DNA from: Tetragonia tetragonoides
Lineage: Eukaryota > Streptophyta > Magnoliopsida > Caryophyllales > Aizoaceae
Direction of reading: 5' to 3'
Length of the DNA: 64,000 nucleotides
Assembly: GCA_038025085.1 (NCBI GenBank)
Contig: CM076147.1
Span: forward strand, 33,082,766 to 33,146,765
Shown: piece after piece, positions 28,144-39,000 of the stretch
Position numbering within the stretch: the first letter of the stretch is position 1
Layout: the number at the start of each line of letters is the position of its first letter
Position numbers and translations under genes: made by a program
Notes under the pieces: model-generated
Databases searched by the model: none
What the model was told of the DNA's origin: nothing
What the model saw: the letters and a program-made list of their open reading frames with translations, nothing else

Positions 28144-28451
28144 GCACTTTTGAGGTGTCATAAATCCTTGAAATTTTGGCGTTGATTTTATGTTTTATCT
28201 CAGCACAGTTTAGTTATAGACTTTTGAGTGATGGAGCATAGTGATTGTATTTGTATTGGAATTTCGTCGCTTCACTTAGATTGCGGTCAGAGAAGTTGAA
28301 AGTTTCTAGTTAATTATCTCTTGTTTTGGACAGTATTATCTTACTCCGTTTATGGTCAAATTTATGCTTCGTTATTAATTGGAATTTTCCTCTTTCCCCG
28401 TCGACGCTGCCCGCTAGCCCCTTTTATCCATTAGCCACTTTTGTGGTGGAC

Positions 28452-29217
28452 AGCCAATTAACCAAATTGGTCTTCTTAGTGACACCCTGTAGATAAATTG
28501 GTCTTTTTAAAAGTGATGGCAACATTTAGGTCTTTTTTATTAAATTTCAGTCACAAATAAGTCTTATTTTTTACTGAATCGGGCAAGTAAGTCTTTTAAG
28601 TGCTGTTAGAGTCCTTTTTCAACATGGAAATTAGTTCTAAGCATATTTCACCTATTTTCTGTATTTTCTCATACAACCAAAAGGGGGCAAATTTCAAAAA
28701 TGCAATTATATTATATTGACAGTTGGGTATTTAGTTCTAACGCCATTTACTCACCCTTTTTACCCCAAAAGGCCCCGCTTTAACTTGTCATCTTTCGCTC
28801 GCCATGACTAATCCACCTTGAAAGTGAAAGAGAATCTGCTACCCAGAGGAAGAAAAGGAAGGAGCCGAGGACATCATTGAAGCAGAGACTTAAGGGAGAA
28901 AGTAGAAGCATAGATTTGAAAGGACGAGACCTGTGCAAGCAATTTGTTTTCTGAGTGCCACGACACTATTAATGACAGTTGGGGCAATTTAATTTTTACA
29001 GGAAAATGAAAAAAATAGGTCGAAAATGATTTTAATTAATTACAAAATTAAAAAAGGACCCCGACAGCGCTTAAAGGACTTACTTGCCCAGTTCAGTAAA
29101 AAATAAGACTTATTTGTGATCGGAGTTTAATAAAAAGACCTAAATATTGCCGTCTCTTTTAAAAAGACCAATTTATCTACGGGGTGTCACTAAAAAGACC
29201 AATTTGGTTAATTGGCC
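28452..29217. mobile_element. MULE-like non-autonomous element with long TIRs, 766 bp
   Basis: Terminal inverted repeats of about 168 bp (28452-28620 and 29050-29217), both starting with CCAATTAACCAAATTGG just inside the ends and highly similar throughout. Flanks CTTTTGTGGTGGAC (28438-28451) and CTTTTGCGGTGGAC (29218-29231) are a direct repeat with one mismatch, at least as long as the 8-11 bp duplication of Mutator-like elements. The interior (about 28760-28960) has a purine-rich stretch that differs in composition from the TIRs. No transposase. Confidence 0.8.
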
Positions 29218-29231
29218 CTTTTGCGGTGGAC

Positions 29232-29789
29232 CGGTGATTGATAGCTCGAGTTCCAGACCTGTCTAAAGATCCTTAGCCTTGCTTCATCGCTAAGTCGTCC
29301 TTTAGCTAATTTGCCTCTCTCGTTTCTTAGCCAGCTGTTCTAACTCCTTAATGCAACCGTACCATCCATGGCTGTCGTCTCTTTTAGTCAGTGAATCTCT
29401 GTTTCCGATCTGATCTTTAATTGCCGATGTGTGTGGTTACTGTTCTTGCTTCATTCTTTTGGGCTGTTGGAGTCATCGGGTCTGATCTCTAATGGAATGG
29501 GTTGTTTGTACTGAGATGGGTTTGCTGGTACGGTGCTGCTGTATGTGTTTGTTTGTGGTGAGGTTGCTGATCTGCTAATGCTCGTGTTTGTATCTTTGTA
29601 CAATTCTACGGCTTCCTGGTTCTATTCATCCACTTTCCAGGGTGCTATCTGCTTAATGCTTTATTAGCTTGTATTATGAAACAGATGGAATATTTAGAGC
29701 TCATCACATTTCCAATCTGGATAGTTAAATACATAAAATTCACCAGATTTGTTTAAAGAAAATTGTCCATAAAATGTGGTTTTTTGAAA
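29232..29789. other. Gene-free stretch with mixed composition
   Basis: Pyrimidine-rich text around 29280-29480 is reminiscent of a plant 5' leader, but no ORF of note follows. I cannot identify a gene. Confidence 0.3.
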
Positions 29790-30130
29790 AATACTAGTAA
29801 TAGGGTTCCATTACTACCACCAGCACCGAATAACAATTCAATCCCCTCAAATAAGCCCTTGCACTCATTGTCTCATTGTTAGCTACCATCATGCTAGCAA
29901 CAAATCGTGCATCAAGTGCCATCCCTGGGTTAAGATAACTGGTTAAACTTATTTCAGTGACCAGCAAGCTCCCAAACGCTCCTCCCACGGGCAATATGGA
30001 ATGGAGAATTGTATTTGATAATTTGCCAGAGTGCCATTTTGCCAAGAGCAAGCTGGGGGGCCATCAACGCCGCTAGATACAGATGAAAGCAGGACAATAT
30101 TGGGGTTGCAGAAGTCAGTTGGCCTGAATT
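29790..30130 (-). pseudogene. Decayed plant O-methyltransferase fragment
   Basis: Read across frames on the minus strand, the region gives, in order: LTSATPIL, then a stretch containing SPFHIARGRSVWELAGH, then an in-frame stop, NKFNQLS, then NPGMALDARFVASMMV in another frame, then ECKGLFEGIE and GAGGSNGTLLL. This is the order in plant small-molecule O-methyltransferases: the segment before and including the SAM-binding glycine-rich motif (normally LVDVGGGxGT). It carries at least one stop and two frameshifts, and neither the N-terminus nor the catalytic C-terminal half is seen. Without a search the specific subfamily is unknown. Confidence 0.7.
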
Positions 30131-30384
30131 CTAACAGTAAAGAATGGAAGATGACTGCTCAAGAGGACCAAAACCGCCAAAGCCGGTAGCCACCTTTGTA
30201 ATAGGGATGTGAAATGCAGCGTGAAAGTGATTTCAATCTCAACTGAGGCATCACTTAGAAACCATTTTCACAGTAGTGGATCTAGAGACTGGGTAACCTT
30301 TTTTTTCCCTTAATCATGGAATGATATCCAATGAGGGTTCACTTTGGAAGTAGAAAGCCCTTTTGTTAACATTAAATTGCTGCT

Positions 30385-33300
30385 CTAGAAATCCGAGTGG
30401 TACAGACAAACCAAACTTGAATGTGTTAATGGTGTCCGACAGAGAGGGCACTCAGGCTTTTCGTTGCACCATTCCATGATGCAGTTCCTACAGACAAGCA
30501 TGTCAAACCGAAACATGAGAAAGCTAACAAGAAGCTTTGAGGACAGGACATCCAGAGGGGAAAATAAAATTTATTCATGTATACCAGTTATATATGTAAC
30601 TTGTGGGCCACATTAGAGAAACAGGGTGAAATAACCTTAATGATAACAAGAGAAGTGCTGCGTTATCCGCAATTCCGTCTTTGTATAGCATGCGGCCCAC
30701 AAATTATATTTATACCATTTTTTTGGGGGGGTGGGGGATAGGGAAATGATGCATTACCAGCAAAATACATGACCACAAGGTGTAGCAGTGGGATGCAGAC
30801 GATTACTTAGGCAAAGAGTGCATTTACTAGCTCCTTTAGCCTACAAAAGGAATCACGTAAAATAGCAGTATTTAGGAACTATCAAGATCAATCCCTTCAT
30901 TTTCAATCAACAAAGGAAGATGGTTGGAGAGCTAAGCAAGCTCAAGATGGTTTCCATTACTGAATTTGATTTTGCAACAATTGCATCCAATCATAAGGTG
31001 ACACACATATATACCTCAGACGATGAAGCCGATTCAACAAGAAAACTGCCTTTCTCAGAGTCTGCAGTTATAAGATCACCTTCTTCATTCAGGACAGGTA
31101 ATCCTCGTCCTACATAGCAATAATGAGACATCTCAGCATCACTAAAAAATCCACAATTGTCTGTAGATCAAAATGGTCATTTTGTACAGAAAGCAGAAGT
31201 GGTTATTTGGTTGCCAAAAGAAAACATAGGCAGTACGAGTATACGACTTCCAGGGAAGTACTGAACCGTCAATTTGTGTTTGGTTGGCATGAAACACAGG
31301 CATTAGAACTTCCCCCAACATGAGAGAAGATGCTACTTATTCCCCCCTAGATAAGTGGAACTTCATGCAGAACTGTGTGTGTCAACCAAATAATCTTTTT
31401 AGCACTTCTCAGGAAGTTTTAATTCCTAGGAAATACAACTTCCCATTGCGAACCGACCAGACAACCACTATACATTACTCCTACTTTTCAATTTTCACCT
31501 ATCCTTCCACTTACATTATTATTTCTATTTTTGGGTAGCGCTCTAGCAGTCATATGGCTACTCTACAAACAAGCTATGCTAGCTTGAAGACCTCTTCACT
31601 GCCCTTGGGGAAATTTCGGACGGTCAAACACGACAAATCACTTCAATTGTAAAATAGTTATAATAAAAACAGAACACATGGCATGTGGAGCATAAACATT
31701 GAAACATTTACTCTAGCATGCTGGCACAGAATGTGACATCTGAAACAAGTTAGAAGACAAAAAACATCTTAAGGTGATCGATTTACCTGCAGAATGTTGG
31801 TAGGTCCCAAGAGATGCCTGGTGACCGGAACTTGCGAAGGATGAGAAATTGCTGCGGCGTAGCCCTTCAGCAGCAAGGACACATAATTGAATTAAAAGGA
31901 AAACTCCAAGTATTTGATATCTGCAGCAGAGGTCAACTCCGAGAGTTTAAGTGTCTTACTAAAGTTCAGGACAACACCAGCATTCATTGCTTAGTAGTAG
32001 AAGCACATGATGGAGAAAAGACAACGGGAGAGCTTTCGCTCCAAAATCTTCAGGAAACAGAAAGAATATAATATGATTGCAGTTTTTTGAAAGGACAAAG
32101 AAGCTATGGTTAAGGATGGATCACCAACCAATCCAAACCTCACGTTGGCTGGGGTATAGCACTAAACAGTTCCATGGCCTCGTACTCATAAGCTTGTGAT
32201 AGGTAAGGAACCAAACGGTCCCAGGCTGAAGCTTTTTTTGGAGAGGGGGGGGGGGGGGAGCACTAACAGCTTGACCTCCCCTTGCCTCCTTAAATGAGAT
32301 GAGTTACAAGATTCCAATTTATGGGATACAGGGTAAAAGTGTCCTACAATAGTAATATCAGAGCACTCATTATACAGGTAAAGGTGACCAACTTATGTGA
32401 TGAGACATGTTCTAATCAATTTAAACTTCTTTTCTATCTTTCTTTCTTTTATTTTGGGGTGGGGTGGGGGGTATCCTCTTAAAGTCAAATCTATTAACCT
32501 ATTCGAAATTATGGAACATCCAATTAGAGTCTATACTATTTTCAGAAAAAAATTGTGGTTCTAAAAGAAGAAGAAAAGTAACTGAGATAAATAAGATCAA
32601 CAGCACTGAGCACACATAAAAACGGCTGACATAAATTTCAATTTTCAAGCATCCTATGTATGGGTCTGGCCCTTACAGCATGCTATATCAGAGTGAGCAA
32701 TGGAAGGTGGAGAACTGAGTGAGAACCATGAAACAACCACGTCAACGGATTCTCAATTCCAACCAAATATGATGAATCCCATGAGCTACAGTGAGGCACA
32801 TGGAAAGAGACAACACAGGAAAGCTGCAACAATCACTTATCTTGACGACAATGAGGTGAAATTCCAAAACTACAACACGCTACAATGATGAAATAAAATT
32901 CTGACATGATTAAAAAATGCTTCATAGTTTAATAGACTTTTATGATTAAATTTCAAGTTATTACATCAAAGTCTCACTGGTACCTTGGTCTTTGATTTGA
33001 TGGTTTACCAATAAACATATAACGAATTCCAGATGCCCGTTTTGAGACGTGATAATAGAGACCTGCAGTTGAAGTAGAAATACATCTATCAATGTCTCCA
33101 AACAACTCCAAGCATGAAGAATAAAGTGATATTTGACAAAAAAAAAAAATGCAGGATGTACAACTTCCTAGGAAGTAAAAATCCTAGAGTTGTTTGGTTG
33201 ACAAATATGTGGGAAGTGTCCACTTTCCCACAATGGGGGAAGTCACTTACCTAGTCCCCAGGAGGTTCTACTTTCGACTGCCAACCAAACAACTCTTAGG

Positions 33301-35201
33301 ACTTTCAATGAAGTTCTAATTCTTGGTAAATACAACTTCCCAGGAATTAGAAGTTCCTACAGTGAACCAAACGGCCACTAATTTCCATTTCTCATAATCA
33401 CCTTCGAAGTAGAAAAACATAAGGTTTGTTCGTAGAAACAGCTGCAAAACCTCACGGGCTACAGGGAGCACCTGGACAAACCACAACAGTGAAAACTTAG
33501 CAAGAAAGCCCTAGAAGTTATTTTGGAGCTACTAATCTACTTAAAATCTTAGGCTTGAGTCAGTCTGATAGCAGGAAGCTGTTACCTACCGCGGGCCATC
33601 TCTGAACAAGGTACAACCTTAGTCTTCTTAATTTGTCTTTCAATCTGGAAAGTGAGGAACCGTGGATTTCTGATGTAGAAGATGATGAAGTCTCGGCAGT
33701 TAGCTGACTGGTAGAAGGAGCACTGTCATTACCGAAATCTTCAGAATATGATTCTTCAAGGAAAATGCCATGGGAGGCCATTCTGGAGCTGTAGAACACG
33801 AATAATACAAGCTCTTACCACCAAATAGATCACCAGGGTTTAATAAACTAGAGCAAATGAAAAGGGGTGTTCTACACCAGTTAATGCAAGGATATGGAAA
33901 AACCTCATTCTTTCTGCAAGATATGGAACTGCTGTTTGGTAAAGAATAAACAGCGCACGTCTTGCAGGTGTTGGAGGAAGTCCATAAGATCCTGCAACCT
34001 GCACCAACCATCAATGAGAATCCTGATAAATTATTACAATTCAAGGCATTAATCCTTCTTATCCAGTTATTTCATCTCATGTTATTACCTATAAACAAGG
34101 GAAAAGCACACTCCATATTAGCTCTGGGTGAAAGTATTTTGGTCTCCCCTCATAAATACCCATCACTAATATCTCACTGAAAAGAACAATACCATAGCCA
34201 AGTGTACAAGTCAAGAATACATGGACTTCCTAGATAGTAGTTGCACATTTTCCAAATGCAAATTTCATGCAGAAAATGGACACCAAAGTCACCAACTACC
34301 GTGAATTTCAACAAAAACAAAATATAATTGCACTGAATTCTAACCGAAATCGAGAGGGAAGAAAACCCACATAAGAATAAATTCTTTGTTTCACAAGACA
34401 ACAGTAAAACCTTGTAAATCACGAACAACATTAAACTCGGTATACCTGAAGTATATCACAGTACTCTTCTCCAAGGGTTTGCTGGCCTGCTCCGGTTGTC
34501 AAAACATAGTACAACATCTGGCCTAGAAGTTTCGCCTGTACAACAACAAGATAAAAGAAAATAAGAAACTCCACTAGGAAGCCTTGAGCTTTGTTCATGT
34601 CATATGCGAAAATTCCGTCTCAACAACATATATAGTGTAATGGCAAGTTGCCCACTAATCATTCATTATCCACTGCAACACAAACTCAACAAATCAATAA
34701 GCCCTATAAGTCTATAGCTAGTGTGTTTCAACATTTTATTTTCAGCCAAACATCATAGACTCATAGCCTTTCACTGATCAAAACATCTAACAGCCTTTCA
34801 CTGATCAAAACATCTAACAGCCTTCCTAGATAGCCTTTCACTGATCAAAACATCTAAAACCCACATAAGAATAAATCCCTTCTCAACTCGTCTCTGTCGT
34901 TCCAGTTAGTAATTTCCCCAATTTTATTGCTCACATAAAAAGAATTCAGAACAAATCCTTACAAATTAATTCATGTCCCCAATTATTACAGTATCAAATC
35001 AATGCTTTACTTTTGGTGATATGGGTAACAATGACATAAAACATTTAACAAAATGCAATCATGAAAAAGTATAAACAGTGATAGAGACTAGCTAACCTGA
35101 CTATGGTAAGCAACAGCAATTCTAGCACCTGCACCAACCAATCAAACTACATCAATTAACCAACCAATTAATCAAAAACAAAAACAAAGCAGTTGAATTT
35201 T

Positions 35202-35287
<86 letters not shown>

Positions 35288-35483
35288 CAAAGAGATGGCG
35301 AAAAGCGTCACGGCAAGCGTCAGAGACAAAGGAAGCGTAGTGGTCGTCTTTTTCGGCAGCTCTCATAATCTCCGGCTGAGCTGCTGAGGGGAAACCTTTC
35401 GGCGCTTCTGATTGAATTTGGGAGGTGCTGGATGTAGCAGCATCACTTCCTCCGCCGTCAACCCCATCCCTAAAATTCACCAT
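30385..35483 (-). CDS. PEX10: Peroxisome biogenesis factor 10 (RING E3 ligase)
   Basis: Peroxisomal membrane RING protein of the PEX2-PEX10-PEX12 complex that ubiquitinates the import receptor PEX5. Eleven exons on minus: 35483-35288, 35128-35097, 34535-34446, 33998-33904, 33788-33590, 33471-33402, 33062-32984, 31920-31787, 31109-31015, 30840-30758, 30487-30385. The CDS is 1176 nt (391 residues), all junctions GT-AG and in phase. Hallmarks: AAQPEIMRAAEKDDHYASF near the N-terminus, GQMLYYVLTTG, YGLPPTPARRALFILYQT, LMFFYFEG, YQILGVFLLIQLC, and a C-terminal C3HC4 RING (CTLC...CGHVFCW...CPLC, about residues 337-375), ending CLYHSDF. Intron 1 opens GTCTGTCTGTC and runs straight into a long CT tract. 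The gene diverges from NDHU. Confidence 0.96.
35203..35286. repeat. (GA)n plus (GACA)n microsatellite in PEX10 intron 1
   Basis: About 70 bp of GA followed by GACA repeats. On the PEX10 strand it begins at the intron 1 donor, so the 5' splice site lies against the microsatellite. Confidence 0.95.
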
Positions 35484-35716
35484 TTTCTCTCTCCAGAAAA
35501 TTCAAGATTGAATTAGCTCTATCACTGAGCTGAGCTGAGCTGAGCTGAAGAAGCCTTTGCGAAATTTGGCAAGGAGAGAGAGAGAGAGAGAGAGATGGGA
35601 ATAGTTTCTGGTAGAGAACGAACGAAACGGGCATGAAAATGAAAATTGATTATCGAAAACAAACACGACGTCGTTATGAGAGGATTGTGGATTTAAGGGT
35701 AAAACAAAAAAAAAAG

Positions 35717-35721
35717 GAAAA
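35717..35721 (-). terminator. Pol III terminator of tRNA-Asp
   Basis: A run of five T residues on the minus strand, starting 4 nt after the tRNA 3' end; a longer T run follows. Confidence 0.7.
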
Positions 35722-35725
35722 ATAG

Positions 35726-35798
35726 ACGCCGTTGCCGGGGATCGAACCCGGGTCACCCGCGTGACAGGCGGGAATACTTACCACTATACTACAACGAC
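35726..35798 (-). tRNA. tRNA-Asp (anticodon GTC)
   Basis: A 73-nt cloverleaf on minus. The acceptor stem GTCGTTG pairs with CAACGGC (one G-U pair) before discriminator G. The D-arm contains TAGTATAGTGGTAAGTA, the anticodon loop is CTGTCAC with anticodon GTC, and the T-arm contains GGGTTCGATCCCC. No intron; CCA is not encoded, as expected in a eukaryote. It lies in the 533-bp interval between the divergent PEX10 and NDHU start codons. Confidence 0.96.
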
Positions 35799-35951
35799 AT
35801 TATTGTTTATTCAATCAAAATAGAACATACTTATAAATTTTAAAAGGAACGAAATTGGATGGACAGCATTATTCATTTGCAGATAGGCAACAAGGCAAAG
35901 TGACAAACATAGTCAAGTCTCTCTTAAAACAGATCCCCAACAGTCTGTCAG

Positions 35952-35954
<3 letters not shown>

Positions 35955-36016
<62 letters not shown>
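35955..36016. repeat. (GA)n microsatellite directly before the NDHU start codon
   Basis: About 62 bp of GA ending one base before the ATG at 36017, so it probably lies in the 5' leader. GA tracts in leaders and core promoters are common in plants. Confidence 0.95.
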
Positions 36017-36019
<3 letters not shown>

Positions 36020-39000
36020 GCAGTGTCATCAACTATGGCAGCAACTGCGCCGTACAAGCAACAACACAGCAGGGAATTGATACCTTCAATATCAGTAAAG
36101 GCGAAAAATGGAACACTTTCTTGTTTCAAAAGTAGCAATAACATGTACATGATCAGCAGCAGCTATGCAAGAAAGGGATCGTCTTGGAGGTTTCAATTAC
36201 AGATAAGGAGTTCATCTGAGGATAGTGCTGCTTCTTCTTCATCGTCGTCCCCGTCGACGGTGACGGAAGAGGAAGGGTGGAAAGAGGGTGAGAGTAGTCC
36301 AGTGGAAGTGGCTAAAGGACTTCCTTCACTTATCTCTCCCATTAATGTCCAGAAGGCTCTTCGTGGCATTGGTACACTCCCCACCTCACTATTTTCATAT
36401 TACACTACTCTTTCAATGTTGCTACTACGAGTATTTTACTGTGCTAACTGCTACTTCTCTCAAATTATACATCGCATTGGACTTAAGGCAGTTTGTCAAA
36501 ATGCTTAACTGTAGAACATATGAGGAACATCTAATGAGTTTGGGGGATAGCGTAGTCATAGTGGCGTACTTTTCACTCGCCCCATCAATGATTTGAGATC
36601 GAGTCTCATTACCCTTAAATGAACAAAAGAAGGAATCAAGTGTTTGTGCTTCCTCAAAAACCCAAAAAATTTGAATAAATATATAAAAGAAACAGAGTAA
36701 TGAAGATCCTTTGTTCTCTTTGGAAATTTTTATTGTTTTTGAATATTCCTAATTATTGTTTTCAAGATCAAATGCATCTGGATCTCAAGGCAGAGACCTC
36801 ATGAGAGTTTCTTTTAGAATGCAGCAATTACAGATGCAGACCATTATGGAACACTGGGACTTCGAATTGGTTGCACTTATGATCAGGTCAGTAATAATTG
36901 TCTCCCATCGACATGTTAAGGATTCAATTCCTATCGATTTTTTGGCTCCTCAAGAACCAAAAAACACACAAATAGAAATTTATTTTGAATCTTTATTGGG
37001 ATTCAATTACGAGTAAGTAGATTATTAGAGGTGTTGATCAATGCCAATGTTGGGAGTATGTCTTTGTTTTGATCTCACTCTGTCTCTAAGGTTGGGTTTG
37101 ATCAGGTCAGAGTTGCGTACCAGAATAAAGTCAATGAACTCTCGAGCCAAGGGTTGGATGAGGAGGAACTCAACAAAAAGCTTGAGCTTCTAAAGGTGAG
37201 ATTAAGAGTACTAATCATATATGCATCCTAATAAGTCTTGTATGAGGCCGTCTCATACGAGATTTTGTACTCAAAAACTTATATAAGGCTGCATCAAAAA
37301 AGTATTACGTCATGCTTGTTTATAAAGATGACCTTATGTTAACACGCCCTTATAAGAGAGTCATTGGATAAATAAATTGTTTTATTTTTCTTATAATAGG
37401 AATCCTACGCAATATTGTCATCGGAAGAGGAAAGAAGGTTGTACGACTGGAGCTTGGCCAGAAGTGAGAGACCCGACAGATACATTTGGCCTTTCGAGGT
37501 CGACATAACACAAACCCCTAAAGATGGAACTCCACCTCCTCAGGTATGTCATATGTGTATCTTCACTAACATATGTGTATCTTCACTAACATTAGTTTTC
37601 AAACCATCCTCTTCCCTCACAAACGGTTACAACTTTACAACCATAAGACATTAGTCTTGTGATTAATTTGCACCCAACCTAAGTATGAATATTGAATAAC
37701 TATCTTATTCCTTGCATCTATAGTCTATACTTGACAGATTTGGATTGAGTGTAGTAATTAGGGGGTATAGAGTAAATTAAAGGATAAAATGAAAAAGGTC
37801 GAGGTAAGGGAATTAATTACGCCTCAATAGAAGATAATTATTACCTTCATCCTCTCTCATTCAACCAAAATTTAAAAACCACCATTATCTGTAACTCTCA
37901 TTTTACTTTTAACTATTTTATTAGTTCTGTAATCATCACCCTCAAGTATTTCCTTACTGTCAATAAAATACTCGTTAGAATAACAGCAATAATATGTGTC
38001 AGTATATGTATGTGTTTATATGTCATTGCACACACACGCCCTTGTGTACAAATGCACACACACCATAAAAACAACAAACCCCTCTTTTTAAAATTAAAGA
38101 TGTTCATGAGAAAAAAAAAATTAAAAATGCTCAAATTCGACCTCTCTTTTAAGTCGATAGTATTTTTCCCCAATAGGAGGAAGTATTTGTCGCTTTTCTA
38201 TCAATTGAACCTCAATAAAAAAAAGTACTACCTCCATTCTAAATTCTTTTTTTTTATTTGACTTTTTGAGGTCAAAATATATAAACTTTGACCATTAATT
38301 TAAGAAAAAAAATAAAATTTTGCAAAGTAAAAAACTATTACTACATTCAATTTTGATTAAAAATTTCAAAATTTCACATTTTTACAAATTTATTAGTTGT
38401 AGAATTATAATTATTCATGGTCAAAGTGTTGTTTTGGAAACCGTACAAAGTCAAATGGAAAGAAAAATTAGGAAAAGAGGGAGTAATAATTTATTAATTT
38501 GGTGAAACTCTTGAAATAAATAACACCAATAACGCAAGACAAATTGATTGTCAATTGAAATATAAAGGGCAAATCTTAAAAAGTCACTCAGACTCACTGT
38601 AAAATGGCCTCACAAAAGGCTTTTCTTAATTCAAATTATATTGGCAATGATCAACACCTCTTTTTTTGGTGAGAAAGAGGGCTAAACCCATTACAAGATA
38701 GTCATCCTAGAAAATGAAACTCCTAGTACATCATCCTAAGAATGTTCATGACACTATCAGGTGGTGTGTCAAAAATATGGAGACCCAACGATAAAAGAAC
38801 CCCGTAGTTTGCGAACCAATCCGCTACTCGATTACCCTCTCTATAGGTATGTATCAACTTGACGTCCCAAGACCTATTGATTAGTTCCTGGCATCTTTCA
38901 ACAACCCCTTTGTTTGGGTTATTCCTGTTCACAGGTTGGCGAAGCATAAAAATTGCTACTTCTGAATCCGTCTCGACGCAAATTCGAGTGTAGCCTTTGT

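Noticed and set aside
35193..36150. ORFs encoding (RE)n or (SL)n
   Set aside because: Microsatellite translations flanking the real PEX10 and NDHU exons.
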